Positions 16,485-38,381 of a stretch of DNA of 64,000 nt are shown in pieces (positions within the stretch are counted from its first letter, which is position 1; each line of letters starts with the position of its first letter). The notes under the pieces are model-generated. The model worked only from the letters and a program-made list of their open reading frames with translations, was not told the origin of the DNA and ran no database searches. The DNA is from Micromonospora solifontis (GTDB lineage: Bacteria; Actinomycetota; Actinomycetes; Mycobacteriales; Micromonosporaceae), in assembly GCF_003725545.1 (NCBI RefSeq), contig NZ_RJLN01000009.1, forward strand, positions 1-64,000, written 5' to 3'. Position numbers and translations under genes: made by a program.

Positions 16485-17777
16485 TCACAGCATTTCTTCG
16501 GGCCGGGCCGCGGCACATCCGTGGCCGCCACGGACCCGCCCACGGAACCGGGTACGGAGCGCGCTGAGCCGGAGGGCGGCCGCCACGGAGCCGCCCAACG
16601 CGATCGTGAGCAGCGCGGAGGCCAGCAGGGTGGGCCGAGCACCGACCGCGGCGACGACCGGACCGCCCACCAGGGTGCCCAGCCCGGTGGCGGGAGTGGT
16701 CAGCGCGGTACGGGCGGCGAGCACGCGACTCAGCGCCTGCGGCGGGGTTTCCCGCTGGAAGAGCGCCGTGGAGATGGCGGTGAACGGGCCGTAGATCAGC
16801 CCGCCGGCCGCGAGCCCGACCAGGCCGGGCGCGACGGCGTCGGTGAGCCCGAGGGGGAGCAGGGCGGCGCCCCAGCCGACGATGATGCTCACCACCACCG
16901 GCCAGGGCGCGCGATGCCGCAGCAGCGCCGCACCCAGGGCCCCGACCGTCGCCCCGATGCCGAACACGCTCCAGTACAGGCCCAGCAGGCCGGGTGAGCC
17001 CTGCAGGTCGTGGGCGACGTGGACCGGCAGGGCCACCTCGACCGGGCCGTAGAGGAAGAAGAACGCGCAGGTGACCGCGATCAGCCCGAGCAGGCGCGGC
17101 CGGTCGAGAATGGTGCGCCAGCCGCCGGTCGCCGGCGTGGCCGACGTCCCGGCGACGGCGGCAGCCGGCCGGGCGGGGACCTTCCGGCTCACCGCGGCCA
17201 GGACGGCGAAGCTCGCCGCGTCCACCCCGATCACCCAGCCCGGACCGGTCAGCGCGGTCAGCCCACCCGCCAGGGCCGGGCCGACCACGAACGCCGCCTG
17301 GCTGAACGTCGACAGCAGCGCGTTGCCGGTGATCCGGTCCTCGTCCGGCAGCAGCTCCGCGACCAGCGTGTACGCCCCGGCGTTCCCCCACGCGTGCAGC
17401 AACGAGGACGTCGCCAGCAGCGCCACGTACCCGACCGGGCCCAGCAGCCCCGCCACCGCCAGCGCCGCGACCGCGCCCAGCGACAGCGCGCGCACCGAGG
17501 CGTCCGCCGCCACCAGCCGGGACGCGGGCAGCCGGCGCATCAGCCGGGCGAGCACGGCCGCGCCGATCGGGGCCGGCAGCGCGTACGCCGCCACCGCCAG
17601 TCCCGTCCAGACGCCGGCCTGATCCGGCGGCGCGATCTGGACCGCGAGCCAGGCCACCGCGACCATGCTCATGCCGTCGCCGAGGGCGGAGACCAACGCG
17701 CCGGGCAGGAACCAGCGGAGCTCCGGGTGGCTCAGCAACCGGCTGACGGATCCGACCCAGGACCGTAGCTCGTTCAT
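16485..17777 (-). CDS. MFS transporter
   Basis: The 430-residue protein has about 12 hydrophobic helices in two six-helix halves. The first loop contains the MFS-like ARLMRRLPASRL, and FFFLYGPVEVALPVHVA marks the start of the second half. It resembles the MFS group often called enterobactin/macrolide-type exporters (MFS_3 fold), which export drugs or natural products. The C-terminal tail after the last helix is Arg-rich. It is divergent from the LuxR-type regulator gene across 130 bases, so the regulator might control it. Substrate unknown. Confidence 0.8.
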   Translation of the reverse strand: MNELRSWVGSVSRLLSHPELRWFLPGALVSALGDGMSMVAVAWLAVQIAPPDQAGVWTGLAVAAYALPAPIGAAVLARLMRRLPASRLVAADASVRALSLGAVAALAVAGLLGPVGYVALLATSSLLHAWGNAGAYTLVAELLPDEDRITGNALLSTFSQAAFVVGPALAGGLTALTGPGWVIGVDAASFAVLAAVSRKVPARPAAAVAGTSATPATGGWRTILDRPRLLGLIAVTCAFFFLYGPVEVALPVHVAHDLQGSPGLLGLYWSVFGIGATVGALGAALLRHRAPWPVVVSIIVGWGAALLPLGLTDAVAPGLVGLAAGGLIYGPFTAISTALFQRETPPQALSRVLAARTALTTPATGLGTLVGGPVVAAVGARPTLLASALLTIALGGSVAAALRLSALRTRFRGRVRGGHGCAAARPEEML

Positions 17778-17907
17778 CCCGCGTGCTCCGTTTCCTCACC
17801 GATTCGGGTACGGCTCGAGCCTCGCCCGGCGGTGCGTGCGCGGACATCGGTGCCGACCACGGAAACCACCTCGGATCCACGGCACGGAGGTGGGCGAGAA
17901 TGGCGCG

Positions 17908-20703
17908 GTGGCGACGACGGTGGAGATCTCGGCCCGGGAGGCCGAGGTGCTGGCGCTGGTGGGGGAGCATCTCAGCAACGCCGAGATCGCGGCCCGGCTG
18001 TTCATCTCCGTGCGTACCGTGGAGAGCCACGTCTCCTCCCTGCTGCGCAAGCTGGCGGTGCCGGACCGGCGGGCGCTCGCCCAGCACGCGTCCGAGCTGG
18101 CTCGCGCCGGCCGGTCCCGCCCGGCGCCGGGCCTGCCGACGCCGCTGACCTCGTTCGTCGGGCGGGCGGGGGAGCGGGCCGAGCTGACCGGGGTGATCAA
18201 GACGCACCGGCAGGTCACCGCGGTCGGCCCGGGCGGCGTGGGCAAGACCCGGCTGGCGTTGACGGTGGCCGCCGCGGCGGCCGGCGAGTACGCCGACGGG
18301 GTGTGGTTCGTCGACCTGGTGCCGATCACCGATCCGGACGCCGGCGTGGTGGCCGCCGCGGTCGCCGGCGCGCTCGGCCTCGGCGAGCAGCCGGGCCGGG
18401 GTATCACCGAGTCGGTCGTCGCCGCGCTGGCCGACCGCCACGTGCTGCTGGTCCTCGACAACTGCGAGCAGGTACGCGACGGGGTGGCGGTCTTCGTCGA
18501 GCGGCTGCTCGCGGCGTGCCCCCGGGTGGCGGTGCTGGCGACCAGCCGGGCCCGGCTGATGGTGCCGTTCGAACGGGTCTATCCGGTCCCGCCGCTGTCG
18601 CTGGCCGGCGACGGCGAGTCGGACGCGGTCGCGTTGTTCCTCGACCGGGCCGGGGCGGCGGGCCGGCCGCCGGATCCGTCGCTGCGCGAGCACGTCGCCT
18701 CGGTCTGTGCCCGGCTGGACGGGGTGGCGCTGGCGATCGAGCTGGCCGCCGCGCGGTGGCCCACGCTCGGCCTGGACGGCCTCACCGCCGGCCTGTCCGA
18801 CCAGCTCCGGATGCTCGCCGGCGGCTCCCGGGCCGATGATCGGCACCGCTCGGTGCGGGCCGCGCTGGACTGGAGCCACGCCCTGCTGGAGCCGGCCGAC
18901 CGGGCGCTGCTGCGCCAGGTGTCGGTGTTCGTGGCGCCGTTCACCGTCGCGGCGGCGGCAGCGGTGACCGGGGCCGGGACCGGCGCGGTCGCCGACGGAC
19001 TGGCCCGGCTCGCCGAACAGAGCCTGCTGGTGGTGACGGCGGCCGGGAGCAGGACCGAGTACCGCGCGCTGGAGACCATCCGCCAGTACGGGACCGAGCG
19101 GCTCGCCGAGGCCGGTGAGCTGGTCGACGTCCGCTCCCGGCACCTGCGCTGGTGCCTGGCCACGGCCGCCGACCTGGCCGCGGTACGGGCGGACTGGCGG
19201 GCCCGGTTCGACCTGGTGGCCGACGACCTGCGCGCCGCGCTGGCCTGGGCGGCGGACCGGCCGGAGCAGCGCGCGGACGCGTACCGGCTGGCCCGGCGGC
19301 TGGCCGACCTGACCTTCACCCGGTGTCTGATCGGCGAGTCCCAGCAGCGGTACGAGCAGGCGGCCGCGCTCGCGGACGACCCGGCCGCCACCGCGTCGAT
19401 GTTCCGCCACGCGGCGGCCGTGGCCGGATGCCGGATGCGGGGCGACGACATGTACCGCTTACAGCGCGCGGCCGCGGCCGCCGCCCGCCGGTCCGGGGAC
19501 GCCTCCGCCGCCGGTGACCTGGCGGCCGCCGCCACCAACGCGTACCGGTTCTGGAGCAAGTTCGAACGGATGCCGTCACCGCGGGAGGTGCTCGCGCTCG
19601 TCACCGAGGCGCGGGAGCTGGCCGGCGACGATCCGGCCGCCCAGGCCGGGGTGGCGCTGGCCGAGGCCGCGGTGCTCACCGACGCGTTCGGGTCCGAACT
19701 GGGCCCGCCCGACAACGCCGTACCGCAGACGATGGCGCGTGCCCAACGGGCGGTCGACCTCGCGCACCGCACCGGCGACCCGCTCGCCGAGTCGGCCGCC
19801 CTCGATGCGCTCACCGGTGCCCAGAGCTGGGCCGGCGACACCTTCGCCGCCGCGGCCACGGCGCGGCGCCGGATCGCCCTGCTGTCCTCCGCGCCGGACG
19901 GTCCGGCCAGAACCCACGAGTTGCTCGACGCCCTCGGCAACGCCACCGAGGCGAGCCTCGGGGCCGGTGACCTGATCGGCGCCCGCCGGTGGGCGCGGCA
20001 GCTCGCGGACCACCCGTTGCTGGCGGAGGTCGGCCATCGCGCCACGAGCTGGCTGCTGGTGACCGACGCGTTGGTCGGCAACGTCGACGAGGTGCTCACG
20101 GCCAGCGCCGGGTTCCTCGAGGACTGGCGCCGGGCCGGCAGCCCCGTCAGGTGGGCCCTCGCTCCGGCGGTGGCCGGTGTGGCGATGATCCACGGCCTTC
20201 GCGGCGACCACGACGGCCGCCGCGAGTGGAGTGCGATCCTGGACCGGCTCGGCACCCCGCCGGAGCGCACCTACGGCTACGGTGCGGTCTTCGACGCGAT
20301 GCTCCTGCTCCACCAGGGGCGGGCGGGGGAGGCGTTGGCCCGGCTGGCGCCCGAGCCCGGCGAGGTGTGGAAGTGGGTCACCTGGATCTGGCTCCACTGG
20401 TACGTGGCGCTGCGCGCCGAAGCCGGCGTGCTCGCCGGGAGCGCCGACGCCCGGGAGCGCGTGGCCGAGGCGCGGTCCATCGTGGCCGGCAACCCCGTCG
20501 CCGGCGCGATCGTGGCGCGGGCCGAGGCGTTGCTCGACGACGACCCGGAGCGGCTGCTCGCCACGGCGGACGCGTTCGAGGCCGCCGGTTGCCGCTACCA
20601 GGCGGCGCGGACCAGGGTGCTCGCGGGCGGCGAGGACGGCGCCCGGGGTGCTGCCGCGCTCGCCGGTCTCGGCCTCGCCCCGATGGCCCCGCCCCGGCAC
20701 TGA
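17908..20703 (+). CDS. large regulator: N-terminal LuxR HTH plus NB-ARC-like ATPase and helical repeats
   Basis: About 931 residues. The N-terminus (about 5-60) is a complete LuxR-type helix-turn-helix (ISAREAEVLALVGEHLSNAE, then VRTVESHVSSLLRKL). LTSFVGRAGERAELT then begins an AP-ATPase/NB-ARC module with P-loop GPGGVGKTR (near 108) and LLVLDNCEQ as Walker B. The remaining half is Ala/Leu/Arg-rich and probably TPR-like helical repeats. In most actinobacterial regulators of this ATPase class the LuxR HTH is C-terminal; here it comes first. Being the last gene before the PKS/NRPS genes and on the same strand, it is a candidate pathway regulator. The GTG at 17908 was chosen; GTG at 17890 is possible. 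Confidence 0.8.
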   Translation: MATTVEISAREAEVLALVGEHLSNAEIAARLFISVRTVESHVSSLLRKLAVPDRRALAQHASELARAGRSRPAPGLPTPLTSFVGRAGERAELTGVIKTHRQVTAVGPGGVGKTRLALTVAAAAAGEYADGVWFVDLVPITDPDAGVVAAAVAGALGLGEQPGRGITESVVAALADRHVLLVLDNCEQVRDGVAVFVERLLAACPRVAVLATSRARLMVPFERVYPVPPLSLAGDGESDAVALFLDRAGAAGRPPDPSLREHVASVCARLDGVALAIELAAARWPTLGLDGLTAGLSDQLRMLAGGSRADDRHRSVRAALDWSHALLEPADRALLRQVSVFVAPFTVAAAAAVTGAGTGAVADGLARLAEQSLLVVTAAGSRTEYRALETIRQYGTERLAEAGELVDVRSRHLRWCLATAADLAAVRADWRARFDLVADDLRAALAWAADRPEQRADAYRLARRLADLTFTRCLIGESQQRYEQAAALADDPAATASMFRHAAAVAGCRMRGDDMYRLQRAAAAAARRSGDASAAGDLAAAATNAYRFWSKFERMPSPREVLALVTEARELAGDDPAAQAGVALAEAAVLTDAFGSELGPPDNAVPQTMARAQRAVDLAHRTGDPLAESAALDALTGAQSWAGDTFAAAATARRRIALLSSAPDGPARTHELLDALGNATEASLGAGDLIGARRWARQLADHPLLAEVGHRATSWLLVTDALVGNVDEVLTASAGFLEDWRRAGSPVRWALAPAVAGVAMIHGLRGDHDGRREWSAILDRLGTPPERTYGYGAVFDAMLLLHQGRAGEALARLAPEPGEVWKWVTWIWLHWYVALRAEAGVLAGSADARERVAEARSIVAGNPVAGAIVARAEALLDDDPERLLATADAFEAAGCRYQAARTRVLAGGEDGARGAAALAGLGLAPMAPPRH

Positions 20704-20704
20704 T

Positions 20705-20727
20705 CGGCGGTGCCCGAGCCACCGCCG
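20705..20727 (+). terminator. hairpin directly after the regulator stop
   Basis: CGGCGGTG (20705-20712) and CACCGCCG (20720-20727) form a perfect 8-bp stem with a 7-base loop, beginning one base after the TGA. There is no T-tract, as usual in actinomycetes. It suggests that the regulator and the biosynthetic genes are separate transcripts. Confidence 0.6.
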
Positions 20728-21141
20728 GGGACGGCCGGCGGCGACCGGCGTCGCCCCCGGGGCACCGGCGATTGCGTGGTGGCCGGGAAGTCCGGTTGAC
20801 ACTTGCAATTCCTGTCCGGTGAACCGGGAATCTGGAATTCGGCCTCCTTCGGCCCGCCGGCCGATTACGTGAGTGACCGCGAGGCCGCTTCCGCATGGAA
20901 GAAGTGCGACAGGTGTCGTTTAGCGGTCGCCATTCCATAGGGGTGTGTTGAGCAATGGATAGGGGTGTTCCGCCAAGCGCTGCCGCCGGTACCGTCATCT
21001 GCGGGAGTTGATGTAGTCCACTTCGTGGCATTGGGGGCGGGTTCCGTGCGTCCTCCCACGGTGTGAATGCGGCGCCAGTTCTTCGTCGCTTCGGACCCTG
21101 CTGATCCCGTGGACAACGTCGGAGCGAACCAGGTGGTTAGC
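20728..21141 (+). other. leader/promoter region of the biosynthetic operon
   Basis: This 414-base non-coding stretch separates the LuxR/NB-ARC regulator from the FAAL-PKS gene and is clearly less GC-rich than its surroundings between about 20790 and 21010, as expected for a promoter. It holds a TTGACA hexamer (20796-20801) without a good -10 at the right distance, and a 22-bp direct repeat (20931-20974) listed separately. I see no tRNA, riboswitch or small gene in it. The operon promoter very probably lies here. Confidence 0.6.
20931..20974 (+). promoter_or_regulatory. two-copy 22-bp direct repeat, candidate activator site
   Basis: Two direct copies of a 22-base unit start at 20931 and 20953. 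They share the block ATAGGGGTGT (20937-20946 and 20959-20968) and match at about 14 of 22 positions. A 22-bp period is about two helical turns, so both copies face the same side of the DNA, as in SARP-type sites, which use direct repeats at 11 or 22 bp. The site lies about 170-210 bases before the first biosynthetic start codon. Confidence 0.45.
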
Positions 21142-30146
<9,005 letters not shown>

Positions 30147-30150
<4 letters not shown>

Positions 30151-33100
30151 CCACCGGGCAGCAGGCGCAGGCAGCCACCTCCACCCTCAAGCGCGCCTAC
30201 CTCCAGCTGGAGCGGATGCAGCGCCAGCTCGCGGAGCACGAGCGCAGTCGGACCGAGCCGGTCGCGATCGTCGGCATGGGGCTGCGGTTCCCGGGCGGCG
30301 CGGTCGACGCGGAGAGCTTCTGGCGGATCCTGCGCGACGGGGTGGACGCGGTCGGCGAGATCCCGGCCGACCGCTGGCCGGTCGACGAGTTCTATGACCC
30401 CGAACCGCAGCAGCCCGGAAAGATGCGAACCCGCTGGGGCGGCTTCCTGGACCGGGTCGACCGGTTCGACCACGAGTTCTTCGGCATCTCCCGCCGCGAG
30501 GCGCTGGCCATGGACCCGCAGCAGCGCCTGGCGCTGGAGGTCTCCTGGGAGGCACTGGAGGACTCCGGGCAGGCACCGCCCGCCCTCGCCGGCAGCCGCA
30601 CCGGGGTGTTCCTCGGGGTGTGCAGCAACGACTTCGCCACCGAGAACTTCCCCGGCCTGGCCGACATCACCGCGTATGCCAGCACGGGCACCGCGCACAG
30701 CGTGGTGACCGGCCGGATCTCGTACGTCTTCGACTTCCGCGGCCCGAGCGTGGCGGTGGACACCGCCTGCTCGTCATCGCTGGTGTCGGTGCATATGGCG
30801 GTGCAGAGCCTGCGCGCCGGCGAGTGCGATCTGGCGCTCGGCGGCGGGGTCAACGTGGTGCTGTCCCCGCTGCCCAGCGTGGCCTTCTCCCAGTTCCCCG
30901 GCATGGTCGCGCCGGACGGCCGGTGCAAGACCTTCGACGTCCGGGCCAACGGCTACGTGCGCAGCGAGGGCTGCGGCATCGTCGTGCTCAAGCGCCTCTC
31001 CGACGCGGTCCGCGACGGCGACCGGGTGCTCGCGGTGGTCCGGGGCGGCGCGGTGAACCAGGACGGCCGCAGTTCCGGGGTGACCGCCCCGAACGGGGTG
31101 GCCCAGCGGGACGTGCTGCGCCGGGCACTGGCGGCCAGCGGGGTTGACGCCGGGCAGGTCTCCTACGTGGAGGCCCACGGCACCGGCACCACCCTCGGCG
31201 ACCCGATCGAGGTCGAGGCGCTGGCCGAGGTCTACGGCCGCGAGCAGGGCACGCCGTTCTACCTCGGCTCCGGCAAGACCAACATCGGGCACGCTGAGGC
31301 CGCCTCCGGCATCGCCGGGCTGATCAAGGTGGTGCTGGCCCTGCACCGCGGGGCGATCCCGCCGAACGTGCACTTCACCGAGCTGAACCCGCACCTCTCC
31401 TTCGCCGGCACCACGTTCGCCGTGCCGACCGCGCTCACCGAGTGGCCGGCGGTGGCCGAACGGCCGATCGCCGGGGTGAGCAGCTTCGGCTTCAGCGGCA
31501 CCAACGCGCACCTGATTCTGCAGGCCGCGCCGGAGCCGCCGGCCACCGCCGCTGAGCCCACGCCGCAGCGGCCGCGCTCCGTGCTGCCGCTGTCCGCCAA
31601 GACTCCGGGCAGTCTGCTGGAGCTGGCCAAGCGCTACCAGCGGCGGCTGACCGAGGACGCCGTCACCCCGGTGGCGGACATCTGCCACTCGGCCGGCACC
31701 GGCCGGGCCCACTTTACCCACCGGCTGGCCGCCGTCGGCGGCACCCGCCAGGAGATCGCCGACCAACTCGCCGACTTCGTCGACGGGCTCCCCGGCGACC
31801 TGCCGGTGGTCGGCGAGGCCGGCCGCGACGAGGTGGTGTTCCTCTTCACCGGCCAGGGCCCGCAACGGGTCGGCATGGCCCGTACCCTGTACGACACCCA
31901 GCCCACCTTCCGGCAGGTGATCGACCACTGCGACGAGATCCTGCGACCGCTGCTGGACGTGCCGCTGCTGGACGTGCTCTACCCGGCCGACCCCGCCTCC
32001 GACCTGATCTACCGCACCACCTACTCCCAGCCAGCCCTCTTCGCCGTGCAGTACGCCATGGCCCAGCTCTGGCGCTCCTGGGGGGTGGAACCGGTCGCGG
32101 TGCTCGGGCACAGCTTCGGTGAGTACGTGGCGGCCTGCGTGGCCGGCATGATGAGCCTGGAGGACGGGCTGCGGTTGGTCGTCGAGCGGGGCCGGCTGAT
32201 GTGGGAGCTGGCCGGGAACGGCGCGATGGTGGCTGTCTTCGCCCCCGAGGCCGAGGTCACCGAGGTCATCGCCCCGTACGCCGAGCGGGTCTCCGTCGCG
32301 GCGGTGAACGGCCCCGGCACCACCTCCATATCGGGCGAACGGGCGGCGCTGGCCGAGATCTGCGCCGAGTTCGACCGGCGCGCGGTGAAGACGAAGCAAC
32401 TGCACATCACCACCTCGTCGCACTCGCCGCTGATCGAGCCGATCCTGCCCGGCCTGCGGAAGGCGGCCGAGGCGGTGACCTTCAGCTCGCCGCGCATCCC
32501 CCTGGTGGCCAACCTGACCGGCGAGCTGTGGCCGTGGGACACGGCTCCGGACGCCGACTACTGGTGCCGGCACGCCCGCCAGCCGGTGCGCTTCGCCGCC
32601 AGCGTCGACACCCTGCGCGAACTGGGCTACCGCACCTTCGTCGAGATGGGACCGGCACCCACCCTGCTCGGCATGATCAGCGACAACCTGCCGGCCGGGG
32701 AGACTCTGCTGGCGCCGAGCCTGCGCCCCAAGCACGACGACTGGACGGTGCTGCTCGGCACGGTCGCCCGGCTCTACGCCGCCGGGGTGAACCTGGACTG
32801 GCGGGGCTTCGACCGGGACTACCGGCGTAACCGGGTGCCGCTGCCGACGTACCCGTTCGAGCCGACCCACTGCTGGCCGGAGCCGCGCCGCGCCGGCCGG
32901 TCGTACCGCGCCCCGGACGCCGGTAGTGAGGCCACCGGTGCCGACGACACCCCCGACGAGTACGCCGACGACGACCTGCTCTACCGCCTCGACTGGCAGC
33001 CGGCGGAGGCTCCCGCCCCGGCTGAGGACGAGCCGGCGGCGGCCCGGACCTGGCTGGTGCTGGCCGACCGCGGTGGCGTCGGCACCGGTGTCGCCGACGC

Positions 33101-34969
33101 GCTGGCCGCGCGCGGGGACCGGGCCGTCCGGGTGGTGCCCGGCCCGGCGTACCGCTTCGACGGCGGCACCGCGGCCGAGGTCCGCATCGACGGGCCGGCG
33201 GACCTGAGCCGGCTCGTCGACGAGCTGAAGCTCGACGGCGGCGACGTCCGGGTGCTGCACCTGTGGAGCCTCGACGGCGACGCCGGGACGGCCGACGACG
33301 GCGGCGCGGCGGCGCTGCTGCGGGGGCACGAGCGGGGCAGCCTCAGCGCCGTCTACGCCGCGCAGGCGCTGGCCCGGGCGCAGGGCCCGGAGTCGGTCCG
33401 GCTCTGGCTGGTCACCCGGGGCGCGGTGCGTACGACCGCCGGAACCGCCACCGCCCCGGAGCCGGGTCCGCTCGCCGCTTCGGCGCTCTGGGGTCTGGGG
33501 CGGTCGTTGCAGCAGGAGCACTCCGCCCTCTGGGGCGGCCTGATCGACCTCGACCCGCAGGCCCCGCCGGCGCTGCTGGCCGACCGGCTGGCCGGCGAGC
33601 TGATCGGCGGCGACGCCGAGGACCAGGTGGCGTTGCACGGCGACCAACGGTTCGTGGCCCGGCTGGTCCGCGAGGCGTTGCCGGAGGTGGGGGCGGCCGA
33701 CGGGCCGTGGCGTCCGGACGCCAGCTACCTGATCACGGGCGGCCTCGGCGGTCTGGGCCTGGCGGTGGCCCGGTCGATGGTGCGGGCCGGTGCCCGCCGG
33801 CTGGTGCTGCTCGGCCGGACCGCGCTCCCGCCGCGTGATCGGTGGGCCGACCTGCCCGCCGACGACCCGGTCGCGCCGCGGCTCGCCGCCGTCCGGGAAC
33901 TGCAGGCACTCGGCGCCAGCGTGCACCTGGAGTCCGCCGACGTCGCCGACGAGGCGGCCATGCGAGCCTTCCTGACCCGGTACGACCGCCAGGGCTGGCC
34001 GGCGATCCGGGGCGTCGTGCACGCGGCCGGCACCGGGGAGGTCGCGCCGCTGCTGGAGCTGGACCAGGCCGACCTGGAACGTCCCCTGCTGCCCAAGGCG
34101 GTCGGCGCGTGGGTGCTGCACCGGCTCTTCGCCGACCGGGAACTGGACTTCTTCGTCCTGTTCTCCTCGACCAGCGCCGTGCTCAGCTCCCCGTTCGTCG
34201 CCGGGTACGCGGCCGCCAACGCCGTCCTCGACAACCTGGCCGACCAGCGCCGCGCCGCCGGCCTGCCCGGCCTCAGCATCAACTGGGGCATCTGGGACGG
34301 GGTCGGCCTGGCCGCCCGGGGCGCGGAAGCCACCCCCGGGCTCAGCAAGGGCATGGGCGTGCTCCGTCCCGGCCAGGCGCTGCGCGTCTTCCACCGGCTG
34401 CTGCACCATGACGAGGCGCAGGTCGCGGTGGTCCCGGTCGACTGGGCCGAGTGGGGCCGCCGTTACGCGGAGGTCTCCGGCTCGGCGCTGCTCGCCCCGC
34501 TGCTGCGCGGCGACGGACCGGTCCGCCCGGCCCGCCGCGGCCCCCGGGCCAGCCTGCTGTCCACCCGGGCGCAGCTGCTGGCCCTTCCGGCCGACCAGCG
34601 GGCCGACGTCCTCACCGAGCAGCTGGTGCGCAGCGTCGCGGCCACCCTTGGCGCCGGATCCGCGGCGGTCGGGCTGGACCAGGCGCTGTTCGACCTGGGC
34701 CTGGACTCGCTCATGGCGGTGGAGCTGAAGAACGAGATCGAGCGCCAGCTCGGGGTCTCCCTGTCCATCGCGGTCTTCCTGGAGGGCGCCACCCTGCGCA
34801 CCCTCACCGACCAGATCATCAGCCGGCTGCCGGCCAGCGGCGACGACGACCCGACGGACGCCGGGATCGGGCGGGTCGAGCGTTTCGCCGACGTGGCGGC
34901 GGAACTCCTCGCCGAGCTGGAGGGCCTCTCCGACGAGCAGGCCCGGGCCGTGCTGGATGAGGAGGGGCG

Positions 34970-34973
<4 letters not shown>
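30147..34973 (+). CDS. type I polyketide synthase module (KS-AT-KR-ACP)
   Basis: About 1608 residues, start ATG overlapping the previous stop (ATGA). An N-terminal coiled-coil (LKRAYLQLERMQRQLAE) is the docking helix. KS has C208 in DTACSSS; AT has S656 in GHSFGEY. The AT specificity motif reads TSSH where HAFH (malonyl) or YASH (methylmalonyl) is expected, so the extender is uncertain. A pseudo-KR half is followed by KR (from about 1192, Y1354 in GYAAAN) without the LDD motif. ACP has S1521 in LDSLMAVEL. No DH or ER, so the unit should keep a beta-hydroxyl. That hydroxyl is the expected site of later lactone closure. The protein ends with an acidic LSDEQ tail. Confidence 0.92.
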
Positions 34974-38365
<3,392 letters not shown>

Positions 38366-38381
38366 ACGGTAGGTGAGGCAC

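Noticed and set aside
20796-20824. TTGACA as a -35 of the biosynthetic operon
   Set aside because: No acceptable -10 hexamer is found 16-19 bases downstream, so the hexamer alone is not convincing.
21067-21141. Upstream ATG (21067) as start of the FAAL-PKS
   Set aside because: No ribosome site precedes it and the extra 25 residues are not typical of FAAL N-termini; the ATG at 21142 has AGGTGG at a good distance.
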